A stretch of DNA of 64,000 bases. It comes from Cryptomeria japonica. Taxonomy: Eukaryota > Streptophyta > Pinopsida > Cupressales > Cupressaceae. Shown here piece by piece: positions 1 through 10,075 of the stretch. Location of the stretch: contig NC_081413.1 in the NCBI RefSeq assembly GCF_030272615.1, positions 160,454,849 through 160,518,848 of the forward strand, read 5' to 3'. The position numbers were made by a program, and so were the translations under genes. The stretch's first letter is position 1. Each line of letters opens with the position of its first letter. The notes under the pieces are model-generated. The model saw nothing but the letters and a program-made list of their open reading frames with translations, searched no databases and was not told where the DNA came from.

Positions 1-1123
1 TAGGAAAGAAGATTGTCCTTTTTTGGTTATTGCATATGCAAGTTTAATTTTTGTATTCGCTTTTGTTTAAAGTAATGGCAAGGCCTTGATATGTTTGTTT
101 GGATCCTGTCGTTTGGTTGATTTGGGGTACCTGTTTATGTCTTCGGTTTCTAGTTTGGTTGTTGCCTTGTGATGGTGTTTTAACTAGTCTTGTTCTATAT
201 GCGGGTGTCGAGTGGTGATTTGTGGTTGGCCATAGCGGGTCAAGTCTCTAGTTAGAGTACTGTCAGGCAATGGACCTTGTATTAGCTTTTGATATGTTCA
301 GTTGGATCCGTTTCTTTGTAGGGATCATTTATGTAATTATTGACTGATGTGGTCAGTTGTTTGTTGGTATGATTCGCCTTGATGGTAGGAATGTAAATGA
401 TATGAAACTTATGTACCCTTAACTTATTTAATTATTAGAGGGGTCTTGCAGTTGAGCAGACCTGGAGATGTAGCCCTCTAGGGGTGAACTCCAAGATCAT
501 TTTGGTGTTATGTGTTGCTTTTGTTCTTATGTTTCATGTTTTAGTGTTAGCATGTATGGATGGCATTTTGATACAATGTGTAAGTGGGTTAGATGAAATT
601 AATTGTAATGCATGTTTTCAGTCATCTCTTTATGCAGTAATGTGGTTCATGAAAGAGTGTAGTTGATTTGTAGAATGTATTCTATAATTGTTAAGGAAAT
701 TAAGTATGCATGGAAAGATCTCATTAGTTTATGATGAAATTCAAGTGTGTTATTAAATTGGATGCATGACTAAAATTTTAATGAAAAGTATGGACGAAGG
801 GTATGAATAAACTTTAATGGATGAACTTTATCTTGTGATCTATATTTTGTCTTGCTGAAAGAAATTATCCTTGTTTAAGAATTTTCTCATTATTAAGACA
901 ATCGACTTATTGGATTAATTAGCGTAAGTTAAGTTAAATGTGGAATTAAGTAATCACATTGGGAAACTCTTTCAGTGATAGTTGATGTCTTCTGCTATGT
1001 AATCTATACTTTGATATCTTATTGTATCTTTATGTTGTGTCTTATTTAAAAAAAAAAAAATTGTTGCGCTCCATTCGTGTGTTTTAGCTTTATCCCTTCG
1101 AGGTTTCCTGGCGGGGCATTACA
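1..1123 (-). mobile_element. Family L long LTR, partial (cut by window start)
   Basis: Read on the minus strand this begins TGTAATGCCCCGCC at 1123. It is a diverged copy, in opposite orientation, of the 5' part of the solo LTR at 30061-34484. The match is clearest at 437-500 versus 31560-31625 (the stretch around GCAGTTGAGCAGACC) and continues through 90-360. The left end lies outside the window. A 13-A run sits near 1050. The sequence right of 1123 is not a polypurine tract, so this is probably a solo or truncated LTR. Short ORFs here (for example 484-666) have no counterpart in the other copy and are not called as genes. Confidence 0.8.
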
Positions 1124-1461
1124 ACCTTGATTGGGTTGCTGACTGAGAGAATCTAGGGATGGTTGGAGAATATTTAGGCATGATAGGACAAGTGGACTCA
1201 AGTCCTTCCTAAGATGTAGGGGGTGTTGGAGAGAATATAGAAAATGGTTATGAAATATGTGTACGTACACAATTTTCATTAAATTTGGTGGTTGAAGATA
1301 AATGAAAAATTAATATTTAAGAAATATTAATTTCTTTAGCCACATGTTTGACGAGTTGGCAAAGGGAAGATGAAGTGGAGATGAAAGGTGAGTTGGAAAA
1401 CAAAGATTAAATAATTTAAGAAATTATTTAATATTTGAGACTATAGGATAGGAGAATAACT

Positions 1462-1558
1462 ATTAAATATTAGATATTTAATTGTTTGAAGAGGATAATT
1501 AAATATTAGATATTTAATTAACTTGGTTAAAAGAATAATTAAATATTAGATATTTAAT
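1462..1558. repeat. Three tandem AT-rich hairpins
   Basis: The 21-bp inverted repeat ATTAAATAT, TAG, ATATTTAAT occurs exactly at 1462-1482, 1498-1518 and 1538-1558, spaced 36 and 40 bp apart. Each has 9-bp perfect arms and a 3-nt loop. Confidence 0.85.
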
Positions 1559-1675
1559 TAATTAGAAGAATATGATAAATGAATTAATTAATAAAATATT
1601 AATTAACATAAAGACACGAAAAATGAATTAAATAATTAATCTTTTCAATTTAACTATTTAATAGAAGAATAATTG

Positions 1676-1702
1676 TTAAATAAATATTAAATATTTATTT
1701 AA
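1676..1702. repeat. Perfect AT-rich palindrome
   Basis: A 27-bp inverted repeat with 13-bp perfect arms (TTAAATAAATATT and its complement) around a single base, 120 bp after the triple hairpin cluster. Confidence 0.85.
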
Positions 1703-1732
1703 TTGCTCATAGCCAATTTTTATGTGTATACA

Positions 1733-2608
1733 GTTATTATGTTATTTTTATAGATTATGCAACCAGAAAAATATGAGTATATTTCCTAAAACAAAAATCA
1801 GATGTTTTTGAAATGTTTAAGAAATAAAAAGCTTTCGTTGAGAATGAGACAGGCAAAAGGTTGAAGTGTCTCAAATCTGATAATGGAGGCGAGTTTTCTA
1901 GCAAAGCATTTGACAATTACTATTATTTCAATAGAATCTGAAGGCAAAAGATGGTTCCAGGAACCCCACAAGAAAATGGTGTGTCTGAGAGAATGGATAG
2001 GATAATCATGGAGTGTGCTAGGAGCATGAGATTGCATGTTGGACTGCCCCTACAATTTTGGGAAGATGTTGTACATACTGCTATTTATTTGATAAACAAA
2101 GGACCTTAAAACCCTTTGGATGGTGAAACTCCAAATGAGGCATGGACTAGTAAAAAGGTAAATTATTCTTTTCTGAAAACCTTTGGTTGTGAAGCTTTTG
2201 TTCATATTGATAAAGAAAAAAGAACCAAGATTGATGCTAAATCTCATAAATGTACCTTCATTGGATATGGTATGGATGACTTTAGTTGTCGGTTATGGGA
2301 TTTTTGAAAATCAGAAAATAATTAGAAGTAGAGATGCTATAGTCAATGAGAAGGTCATGTGTAAAGAACAGATGTTGGAAAAGAATCATGACCGAGTCAA
2401 AAAGGAATATGTGGTGTTGGACGAGGTTCCAGAAAATAAAATGCCATTGGTACCTGATGCTCAGCAACAAAAAAATATCCCACAAACTCCTACAAGTGTT
2501 AGACATTCTACAAGGTTAAGTAGACCTCTTGAAATATTTTCTTCTTCCTTGCATTCTATTTTATTAACCGATTCTGGTGAACCAAAAGGATGTGAAGAAG
2601 CAATGTAG
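1733..2608 (+). pseudogene. Ty1/copia integrase, degenerate (element H)
   Basis: Integrase would insert retrotransposon cDNA. Conceptual translation across frames gives LKSDNGGEF (second catalytic Asp, about 1873-1900), PGTPQENGVSER (catalytic Glu region, about 1958-1992), then KTFGCEAFVHID and FIGYGMDDFSCRLWDF, the conserved C-terminal part of copia integrases. Stops interrupt it near 1936 (TGA) and 2107 (TAA), and the frame shifts at about 2300 into the linker reading DEVPENKMPLV up to 2608. Gag, protease and the N-terminal zinc finger are missing, so the element is truncated at its 5' side. Lineage looks Tork-like from the RNase H and polypurine region, with low certainty. Confidence 0.85.
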
Positions 2609-2800
2609 GTGGATGCCAAACAATAGTGGGAGATAGGCATTGAAGAAGAAATGGATTCCTTGATGAAGAATTAGTCCTGGGACTTAGTTCCATTAACTAT
2701 AGGAAAAAGAACCTTTCCAAATAAATGGTTTTATAGGCTAAAGGAGGAGGATGTAGGACACAAAAGCTATAAGGCTAGTCTCATGATTTTTAGAGTGAAG
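2609..2800 (+). pseudogene. Copia RT N-terminus, broken (element H)
   Basis: The translation EEMDSLMKN, WDLVPLTIGKRTFPNKWFYRLKEE and YKASL is the standard start of copia RT (EI..L..N.TW.LV.LP.GKR.I..KWVF..K). Stop codons occur at 2606-2608 and within the following 60 bp. At about 2800 the RT reading ends, and it resumes at 3542 with KKGIDFDEI, so the intervening DNA is an insertion that also removed the expected KG(Y/F)(A/S)Q residues. Confidence 0.8.
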
Positions 2801-3541
2801 GATTTTCATCCCTTTCTCACTCATGTTTCCGAGTCTATGGTGCCACAGTTTTGAATATGTCCTTGCAACATCTATTATAGTTGTCCCTGCAACAACTTTT
2901 TCTGTAGAAGCCAAGGTAGAATAAGTATTACTAGTATATAAATACAATGTGCCTACCTTTGCACCTTTAGCTACTACTAGTGCACCTTTAGTGACCTTTC
3001 AAAAATTATCTATAAAGGTAACTATGCAGCCTTCACTGCCCACTTGTCTTGCAAAAATCTGTGTTATGCATTTTTCTTCATATTTTGTGTTTGTATCTAC
3101 ATATAATTGTTAATTTGTATTTATTCCAGATTTGCCTAAACCCTAACAACTCTCCACTGTTTGTGTCCTTATTCCTTATGTCTTGTTTGTTAGAAGCCTC
3201 TAGGAGTTTTATGCTTTCATTTCAGTCTTGTGGTGTGATTTGGATTATTGTTTATGTGCTTACTTTTATGGAGTTATGGTTATGGCCTTTGGTTATTAGG
3301 TGTCACCCTAGGCCTAGAGTGTGTATGGGACCTTGTGCCATTCCTAGAAAAGGGGGTGGTTCCTTATGGTTCCACATGGTTGGGTGGTTTGATGCCTTCT
3401 TACATTAGGATGTTATTCATTGGATGCTCTTGTGCATGGATGTGGATTCTTTATCTCTTCAATTTATGGATGGATTCATGGACTATATTGGTGTATATCT
3501 TTATAGAATGTATACCAATGTTGTAAGATGATTCATGTGAC
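2801..3541 (+). repeat. Insertion inside copia RT, carrying an LTR tail copy
   Basis: This segment splits the RT reading frame. Its last 456 bp (3086-3541) match 5258-5715, which contains the final 63 bp of the element's own 3' LTR plus about 395 bp of downstream DNA. The junction with RT falls directly after GATGATTCATGTGAC, the same point where the two copies diverge. ORFs across 3049-3526 appear in both copies but match no protein I know. Confidence 0.8.
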
Positions 3542-4190
3542 AAAAAAGGGTATAGATTTTGATGAAATAGTTTCTCCAGTTGTAAAAATGACTTATATTA
3601 GAACTGTTCTAAGTCTTGTGGCTGCAAAAGACTTGCATCTTAAACAACTAGATGTTAAAACAACTTTTGTCCATGGGGATTTGGAGGAGGAAATCTACAT
3701 GCAACAACCATATGGATATGAGGTCAAAGGTAAGGAGGATTTAGTGTGCAAGTTGAAGAAGAGTCTGTATGGCCTGAAGCAAGCACCCCGACAATGGTAT
3801 TTGAAATTTGATAGTTTCATGGCTAAATATGGTTACCACAAATCTCACTCTAATCATTGTTTTTATTTTAAGAGATTGGATCATCCCAGTTATATTATCT
3901 TGTTACTTTATGTTGATGACATGCTTGTTGTTGGGTCTAACATGCAGCATATAAATGAACTTAAACAAAAATTAGCAAAGTCATTTTCTATGAAGGATTT
4001 GGGTGCAACTAATAAAATCCTTGGTATGAGGATTTCATGGGATAGGAAAAATAGAATGTTAACTTTGTCCCAAAGTGAATATATAAAGAAGATGTTGACC
4101 AGATTTAACATGGAGAATGCAAAAGAACTTAGTACATCTTTGGCTAGTTATTTTAAATTGACTAAGGAGATGCTCCCAAAGACACAATAA
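3542..4190 (+). pseudogene. Ty1/copia reverse transcriptase core (element H)
   Basis: RNA-dependent DNA polymerase fragment, open for about 215 codons. Visible in order: KKGIDFDEIVSPVVKM, LDVKTTFVHGDLEEEIYM (the canonical Asp of LDVKTAF), LKKSLYGLKQAPRQWY, then LLYVDDMLVVG with the intact YVDD catalytic pair at about 3909-3920, and KDLGATNKILGM. The frame ends at a TAA (4188-4190) where related elements read on into RNase H. The N-terminus is displaced by the 2801-3541 insertion, so no functional enzyme can be made. Confidence 0.93.
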
Positions 4191-4825
4191 GAGGTAAATA
4201 AATTGTCTAACATCTCGTATTCATCAGTTGTTGGTAGTCTGATGTATGCGATGGTATGAAGAGGGCCATATATTGCACATGTAGTGGGAGTTGTGAGCAG
4301 TTTTATGAGCAATCCAGGAATGAAACATTGGAATGTTGTCAAATGGATTCTTAGGTATTTGAGAGGTACTACTAGCAAGGCATTATTTTTCCAAGGATCA
4401 AATTCTTCTCTACGTGGATATGTTGACTCTGATCTGGCAAGTGATATTGATACAAGGAGGAGTACTATAGGGTATGTTTTTACTCTAGGGGGAACTGCAG
4501 TTAGTTGTATTATAGACTGCAAATGGTTGTTGCATTTTCAACCACTGAAGTTGAGTATGTATCCGCTATTGAAGCTAGCAAGGACATGATTTGGTTACAA
4601 CATTTTTTAGAGGAGTTGGGATAGATGCAGGAGGCAATCCCATTGTATACTAATAGCCAGAGTGTCATTCATCTTGCAAAGAATTCTACTCTTTATTTGA
4701 GGACAAAACACATTCAGCTCAGGTACCACTTCATACTATCTATTTTGGAGGATGGCCAGTTACAACTTGAGAAGATTCATACAAGTGATAATCTTGAAGA
4801 TATGTTCATGAAGTTAGTCCCATGA
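4191..4825 (+). pseudogene. Ty1/copia RNase H (element H)
   Basis: The translation continues from RT with VGSLMYAMV, a stop, RGPYIAHVVGVVS, WILRYLRGTTSKALFF, YVDSDLASDIDTRRSTIGYVF (RNase H Asp region) and, after a frame change near 4590, YTNSQSVIHLAKNS, RTKHIQLRYHFI and EDGQLQLEKIHTSDNLEDMF. These are the diagnostic blocks of copia RNase H up to the usual pol end. A TGA at about 4257 and at least one frameshift inactivate it. Confidence 0.92.
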
Positions 4826-4954
4826 GAGAAGTTAATTTCCTTAGTTTTTCTTAGCCTTCTTGATTGAAAATTGTGGAATTAAGGAACAACCAAGTCTAGG
4901 AGTTTTATCCAGTGGGAGTTAAAAATTTAGCAGTGTCATCTAGGATCAGTCTCC

Positions 4955-4965
4955 AAGTGGGAGAT
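4955..4965 (+). promoter_or_regulatory. Polypurine tract of copia H
   Basis: AAGTGGGAGAT lies directly before the LTR start at 4969 and follows the pol end by about 130 bp. It is the expected plus-strand primer for copia elements. Confidence 0.75.
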
Positions 4966-4968
4966 TAT

Positions 4969-5320
4969 TGATATATGGCGACTGATCAAGAAATTATTGT
5001 ACATTCATCATGTATCCTCGCTGGGGTTTGGAGGCACAACCCCCGAGGAAAAAAATGGAATTTTTTTGTTGAAAAATTAAACCTTGTAAGAAAACCCTAA
5101 AAATAACCAACTTTGTGTGTTTCCCAAAAAATTGCTTCTATAAGTGGTTGGAATGTAAAGGCATTGTAATGATGTAGTTATTTACTAGATAATAAGAAAA
5201 TATTGGACAATTTGTTTGGTGGATGTAGCCCATCTTGGGTGAACCACGTTAAATCTCTGTGTTTGTATCAACATATAATTGTTAATTTGTATTTGCTTCA
5301 GATTTGCATAAACCCTAACA
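4969..5320 (+). mobile_element. 3' LTR of copia H
   Basis: Starts TGATATATGG just after the polypurine tract and ends CCCTAACA, with the usual TG...CA termini, 352 bp. No matching 5' LTR is visible upstream, consistent with 5' truncation. Confidence 0.7.
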
Positions 5321-5715
5321 ACTCTCCACTACATGTGTCTTTGTTCCTTATGCCTTGTTTATTGGAAGCTTATGGGAGTTTTATGTTTTCATTTCAGTCT
5401 TGTGGTGTGATTTGGATTATTGTTTACATGCTTACTTTTTATGGAGTTATGGTTATGCCCTTTGGTTATTAGGTTTTAGTCTAGGTCTAGAGTGTGTATG
5501 GGACCTTGTGCTATCTCCTAGAAAAGGAGGTGGTTCCTTATGGTTCCACATGGTTGGATGGTTTGATGCATTCTTACATTAGGATGTTATTCATTGGATG
5601 ATCTTGTGCATGGATGTGGATTCTTTATCTCTTCAATTTATGGATGGATTCATGGATCAGATTGGTGTATACCTTTATATAATGTAAACCAATGTTATAA
5701 GATGATTCATGTGAC
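5258..5715 (+). repeat. Second copy of the 456-bp direct repeat
   Basis: Matches 3086-3541 with scattered substitutions, including the shared LTR tail and the terminal GATGATTCATGTGAC. The copy inside RT is the one disrupting a gene, so this copy is the likelier source. Confidence 0.85.
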
Positions 5716-6884
5716 ATTTATGATATTAGGATAGGAAATTACATATCATGAGATAGTTATATTTGTAGATTGGAAAATACTATGTATCTTAATGTAAGAG
5801 GATCTTGTACTCATATGTAATGGAAAATGATGTAGTAGGTTGTGATCATGATTCTTATAATATAATGTGTTTTTGTAATCTATGTTTCATCTTGGATATT
5901 TAGTATCTATGTATTTAGGGATTAAGGTTCATGGATGAATAAAAATTCTATTCGGATTAGGAATATGTGTACCTTATGTGATTGAATTGGAAATTATGAT
6001 TTAGAGTTGTGTGGAAACTTCTTATACAAAAAGAGAAATGATTATACTTTAGAATTGTTTTTTGGATATGTATGGATAATTGATGGTTAGGAGATAAAAA
6101 TTAGATGATATTGTAATCTTGTAAGAAGGTGTTTACATATTCTTCTAGGTTATGTCATATAAAGAGATGATTACCTTTAATAGTAGGAATTTATGGTGTT
6201 TGTTTCATAATGAAAGGCATTCTCTTAAATATTCTTATCTCTTTATCATGTTAGATGTATTTGGTATTATGTGGAGATGAGTGGATAATATTGTTGATGA
6301 AATAGACTAGATGTGTTACACGTGATCATTAGTAATAAATGAAGAATAAGATAATAATGATGTAGTGAATGATATAAATAATGGGATTAGGAACATTTGA
6401 AATCAGTGCTTATAAAATGAATCTATGGGGGAGTAAATGTTAATTGGGCTATAATGAAATGTATTCATGATAGCTTAATTAAATGAACAATTCCTTTTAC
6501 TTAGGAAGAAGTAAATGTTAGGAATGAATGTTAGAGTTAATGGAGTTAGTTACATTCATGTGGTCAGTTATGTTAAGTAGTGATATTAAGATACCCTAGG
6601 GAATGTTAAACAATGAGATGTTATTTATTTCCACTTGTGTATTATATTCTTATGATCATGTTTAAGTAGATTATGTGTATGGTTAATGGATGTTTAAATA
6701 GATGTAAATGATTATTGAGTTATATGTGTTGCGTTGGTTAATGTTTTTTATTTAAATAATCTATATTTGTGTGTTAGATGATTGTATTTCTCTAGGGTAT
6801 TTTGGTAGGAATTACATGGTTTGAGTGTATCCAAGGACTTCAGGACAACTTTTGATAGGCATGATATAAGTATCAAAAATATGA
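5716..6884. other. AT-rich sequence without recognisable content
   Basis: No ORF of note, no LTR terminus, no tandem repeat and no match to other parts of the window that I can see. It may be old host DNA or decayed repeats. Confidence 0.5.
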
Positions 6885-7254
6885 GCAAGGCCACACAACA
6901 AATAAACACCACTTTTATCACTTTGAACCATTTTTTTTAATCCTTCAAGCAATGGGATTGCCTCACTTTCTGGGTATTACTGACTTATCCAATGTTTAAG
7001 ATTTTCAAATTCATTGTTAATCTTCTCCAATTGGTCAATCAAAACCATAGTTCATGATTCATCCACATCATGAGAATTGTGAAAAGAATGAGGATAAATG
7101 ATATCATTGTTGGATTAGAGGAACCACCAACATTATCACGAAATAAGTTATCCAAATTAGGCTCCATGTCCTTAGTAATTAAACCTTGTGAAGCCTTAAT
7201 TATAATTCTTCTCATGGGAATATTGTAGGTAGGGCTAATGGTAACAAAAATCAT
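6885..7254 (-). pseudogene. Gag N-terminal fragment of old element A0
   Basis: The minus-strand translation from 7254 reads MIFVTISPTYNIPMRR, then GLITKDMEPNLDNLF, the same N-terminus as A1 (MSFTTISPTYTIPVRR, GLITEEMEPNLNGLF). Similarity continues to about 6885, matching A1 coordinates 19995-20330, with frameshifts. It is the remnant of an A-family copy much older than A1; the rest of its internal region is gone to the left. Confidence 0.85.
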
Positions 7255-7771
7255 GCACAGAGGGAAATTTGGATTTGAAATTGAAAATTATGATTGAACA
7301 ATGAAATTTTTTATAAAAATGATTAATTAATCAGTTAATCAGGAAATTTGATTTGCGAATTTGAAAGATAATTGCCTCTAAATCATAACATATCATATCA
7401 TAAAGATTAGATCTGAAAATGGATTTGAAAAATTATACAACCCACAAGTAAATTTAGAATTATAAACTAGGGTTTTTGTGAATTCAACCACTAAATTTAT
7501 GTAATTCAATTGAAAATGAGATCTATGAGTGCAAATTTGAATTTTAAATTGCATAAATAATCAGATTTGAAATAATTAATCCAAATTAAGCAACCCACAA
7601 ATTCAATTTTAGAATTAAAAATTAGGGTGTTTGTAAATTTAACCTCTTAATTTATGTAATTCAATTAAAAATTAAACTTGTGAATGTAAATTTAAATTTG
7701 AAAATGCATGAACAATTAGATATGAGAACATAAATTAGAAATGAAGGTGTAAGATGTCGGGTTCACTAAAA
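7255..7771 (-). other. A0 leader and mutated primer-binding site
   Basis: Noncoding leader between the A0 LTR and gag start, similar in layout to A1 20331-21511. The complement of the primer site is at 7754-7770 (GTCGGGTTCACTAAA), one base different from the A1/B site GTCGGGTTCACCAAA. Confidence 0.7.
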
Positions 7772-7816
7772 TGCAATGTGTAAATTTCTAGGGTTTCTAT
7801 TATTACATGTAAGAAC
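7772..7816 (-). mobile_element. A0 LTR, first piece (interrupted by element C)
   Basis: The 3' end of the minus-strand A0 LTR follows the primer site. The LTR is split at 7816 by element C and resumes at 14412; 7812-7816 (AGAAC) is the left target duplication of C. Confidence 0.65.
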
Positions 7817-8588
7817 TGTTGGTAGTCTACACTCTTATGAGAATGATGGTGTTGTCATTGATGGAAACCATCTGGCAATATTTTGGCACTCATCTGGTAA
7901 AGCCACCGACAGGCACTAACACCGGCATAGACATCTACATACACTGACAACAGCAACAATGCATACCGGCACCCCAACCGATAGGGAATAAACTTTTGTT
8001 TATTGTATTTAATTGTAAATTATCTTTTGTAAAGCCGACAAGCAATATTGTAAAAGACTCATATATATTTATGAGATCTTACAGGTCATTTTATAGAAGA
8101 AGAGAGTTGTGAATTATGTATAAGGTGATATAAGTGACAACAAAGGTTTTGGTTATACAATGAGTTTAAACTGGTACTGAACCTAACATAGTTGATGCTA
8201 CTTTGAAGCAGTACATTGTATTGGATTTCATAATCCACTTTTGTAGTCAGTGTGACTCTTATTGAGTAGTGAGCTCTAGGTAGTTGGCCTTCTTGCATGT
8301 GCAGGCCCCTCATTGTAAGTAATATTTATTCATTGGCCAGTGAGTGAATATTGTGGGTCACAAATCCCACCAAGGTTTTTCCCACACTAGGTTTCCTCAT
8401 TAAAGATCTTGTGTTATGGTGTGTTTTCTATGTTGTCTTTACTGTTCCTCTTTACTACATTAATTCTTATTTACCGGTACACTATTTTGGAATGCAAAGT
8501 TCTTAATAAGGTTAAATATTCTACAAACTGGTTAGATATTGATTCACCCCCCCTCTCAGTATCTTTGGGACTATGATTAATCCTAACG
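7817..8588 (+). mobile_element. 5' LTR of element C
   Basis: 772 bp from TGTTGGTAG to CCTAACG; the 3' LTR ends CCTAACA, so the terminal CA has mutated here. A TATA-like ATATATATTTATG lies at 8061-8073. About eight differences from the 3' LTR occur in the first 107 bp, plus a 16-bp indel near 7950, so the insertion is not recent. Confidence 0.9.
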
Positions 8589-8590
8589 AT

Positions 8591-8602
8591 TGGTATCAAA
8601 GC
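8591..8602 (+). promoter_or_regulatory. Primer-binding site of element C
   Basis: TGGTATCAAAGC begins 2 nt after the LTR. It is one base off TGGTATCAGAGC, complementary to the 3' end of initiator tRNA-Met, the usual copia primer. Confidence 0.9.
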
Positions 8603-8644
8603 TTGGTCCTCTATTTTCAAAAGCCTAATAGCTTGAGGAATATT

Positions 8645-9663
8645 ATGACACTGGCAAAAATGGAGAACTTAAGAAAACAATTGGAAGGAGCTCTTGTAGA
8701 ATATGATGCAAAAAAGTTGAAGAATATCAAACTTGAAGATGATCTAAGGACTGTACAGGAATTCATTCAAGGACTTCAGGAGAATCTTACTATAGCTAGA
8801 AATAAAAGAAAAGAACTTCATGAGAAGATGCAGAATGATAATGATGAAAATGAAACTCTTAATGAACTTGTAAACAAGTTGAGATAAGAAACAATACTAT
8901 GAGGAATGAAATGCAAGATATGACTATGAGGTTTTGTAAAGACATTGAAGATAGAAAGAAGAATGAAGATGACTTAACTAGGAGACTCAATGATGCTGGA
9001 AATGAAAATCTAAGACTCAGTCATGAAAATGATATGTTGAAGATAGATTTGATTCATATGCAACATGATAAAATTGAACTTATGAGACAAATGGGAATCC
9101 TGGAAAATGAGTTGACTACTGCAAATCAACACAAAGAGAAATTCAAGAAAAGCTTAGAGGAATTTGATAACATGCTGAAAAATGAGAAACCTAATGGAGA
9201 TACTAATGGACTTGGATTTGAAATTGGAGAAAGCTTCGGTACTACAAACAATCATGATCATAGTAAACTGGTAATACAACCTAATGCTTACAAATTTAAT
9301 GGGAAATGCTTTACCTGTAACAAGTATGGTCATAGAGAAAATCAGTGTAGATTTAGAAACAATCAGAACATCAATACACCCACTGGTCAATGTTCCAAAT
9401 GCAACAAAATTGGTCATGATTTTGAAAATTGCAGAATGAATGTGAAATGTTATGTTTGTGGAAGATTTGGGCACTTATCTAATCAATGCAGAACACAAAC
9501 CGACATAGGATATGGAAAGGCTATTCAGAAGAATAATGTGACTTGTTATGCTTGTAACAAAATTGGACATATTGCAAAATTTTGTAGAAGCAAGACTTCA
9601 CCAGCGAATAATAAAGGACCCAGTTTGAAAGGCAAAGAAAAGGTAGATGAGGTAAAGCAATAA
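8645..9663 (+). pseudogene. Coiled-coil protein with four CCHC zinc knuckles (gag-like)
   Basis: Probable nucleocapsid-type protein of element C. It is read in two segments: 8645-8887 (Glu/Lys/Leu-rich helix starting MTLAKMENLRKQLEG) and, after a stop and frame change at 8885-8899, 8899-9663. The second segment carries more coiled coil to about residue 95 and then four C-x2-C-x4-H-x4-C knuckles: CFTCNKYGHRENQC, CSKCNKIGHDFENC, CYVCGRFGHLSNQC and CYACNKIGHIAKFC. The C-terminus is lysine-rich. I see no classical gag capsid block, so this would be an unusual gag. I chose Met 8645 because the upstream part overlaps the primer site. The knuckles are all intact and should bind RNA; the helix may multimerise. 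Confidence 0.8.
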
Positions 9664-10075
9664 TTTTCAAAATAATAGATTAGGAAGATAGATCAGAATG
9701 TTGATGAGACTGTTTCTTCATTGGTAGAACAGAGTATTACTCCACCAGTAGGAGATTCTTCATCCCACTAAGAAGTAACCCTTTGGGGGTATTGCAACAA
9801 GTTGAATATCATGCAGATTACCCTTGGTTGATAGTGAGAAGATAGATTTCTTCTCTACTGGCAGATGTATTAATTTTTCACTTAACCGACGAGCATTTAA
9901 TGCAATTGTTGAAGGAAAAGTCATTATAAATCATCGGTTTTCCCTCATTTTTTATTCACTGAGCATTCAAATTAGAAGAGAGCATGAAATCTGAGAAAAG
10001 GCATTCAAGGTGAAGGTATGAAGCAATTTCTTTCAAGAATTTAGACATTATCAGGCAGATAAAGGTATTTTTCAA
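9664..10075 (+). other. Element C spacer between ORFs
   Basis: No protein domain and no repeat recognised. The place where a copia element would begin protease and integrase is occupied by this noncoding stretch followed by ORF2. Confidence 0.5.

Larger units (their letters stand above)
1224..1732 (+). mobile_element. Possible LTR fragment, AT-rich
   Basis: TGTTGGAG at 1224 follows a purine-rich GATGTAGGGGG, which looks like a polypurine tract running into an LTR start. The next 500 bp are AT-rich with several perfect inverted repeats and no coding signal. They pass directly into copia integrase coding at about 1733 without a recognisable primer-binding site, so the fragment and the copia element need not belong together. 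The 100 bp at 1124-1223 show nothing else. Confidence 0.35.

Noticed and set aside
484-666. 60-codon ORF with a hydrophobic, signal-peptide-like start
   Set aside because: It lies within the family L LTR, is short, and is not preserved in the other L copy (30061-34484).
3049-5582. Phe/Trp-rich ORFs at 3049-3526 and 5203-5582 as a possible conserved gene
   Set aside because: They are the two copies of the 456-bp direct repeat; composition is TG-rich noncoding and the frame is not maintained.
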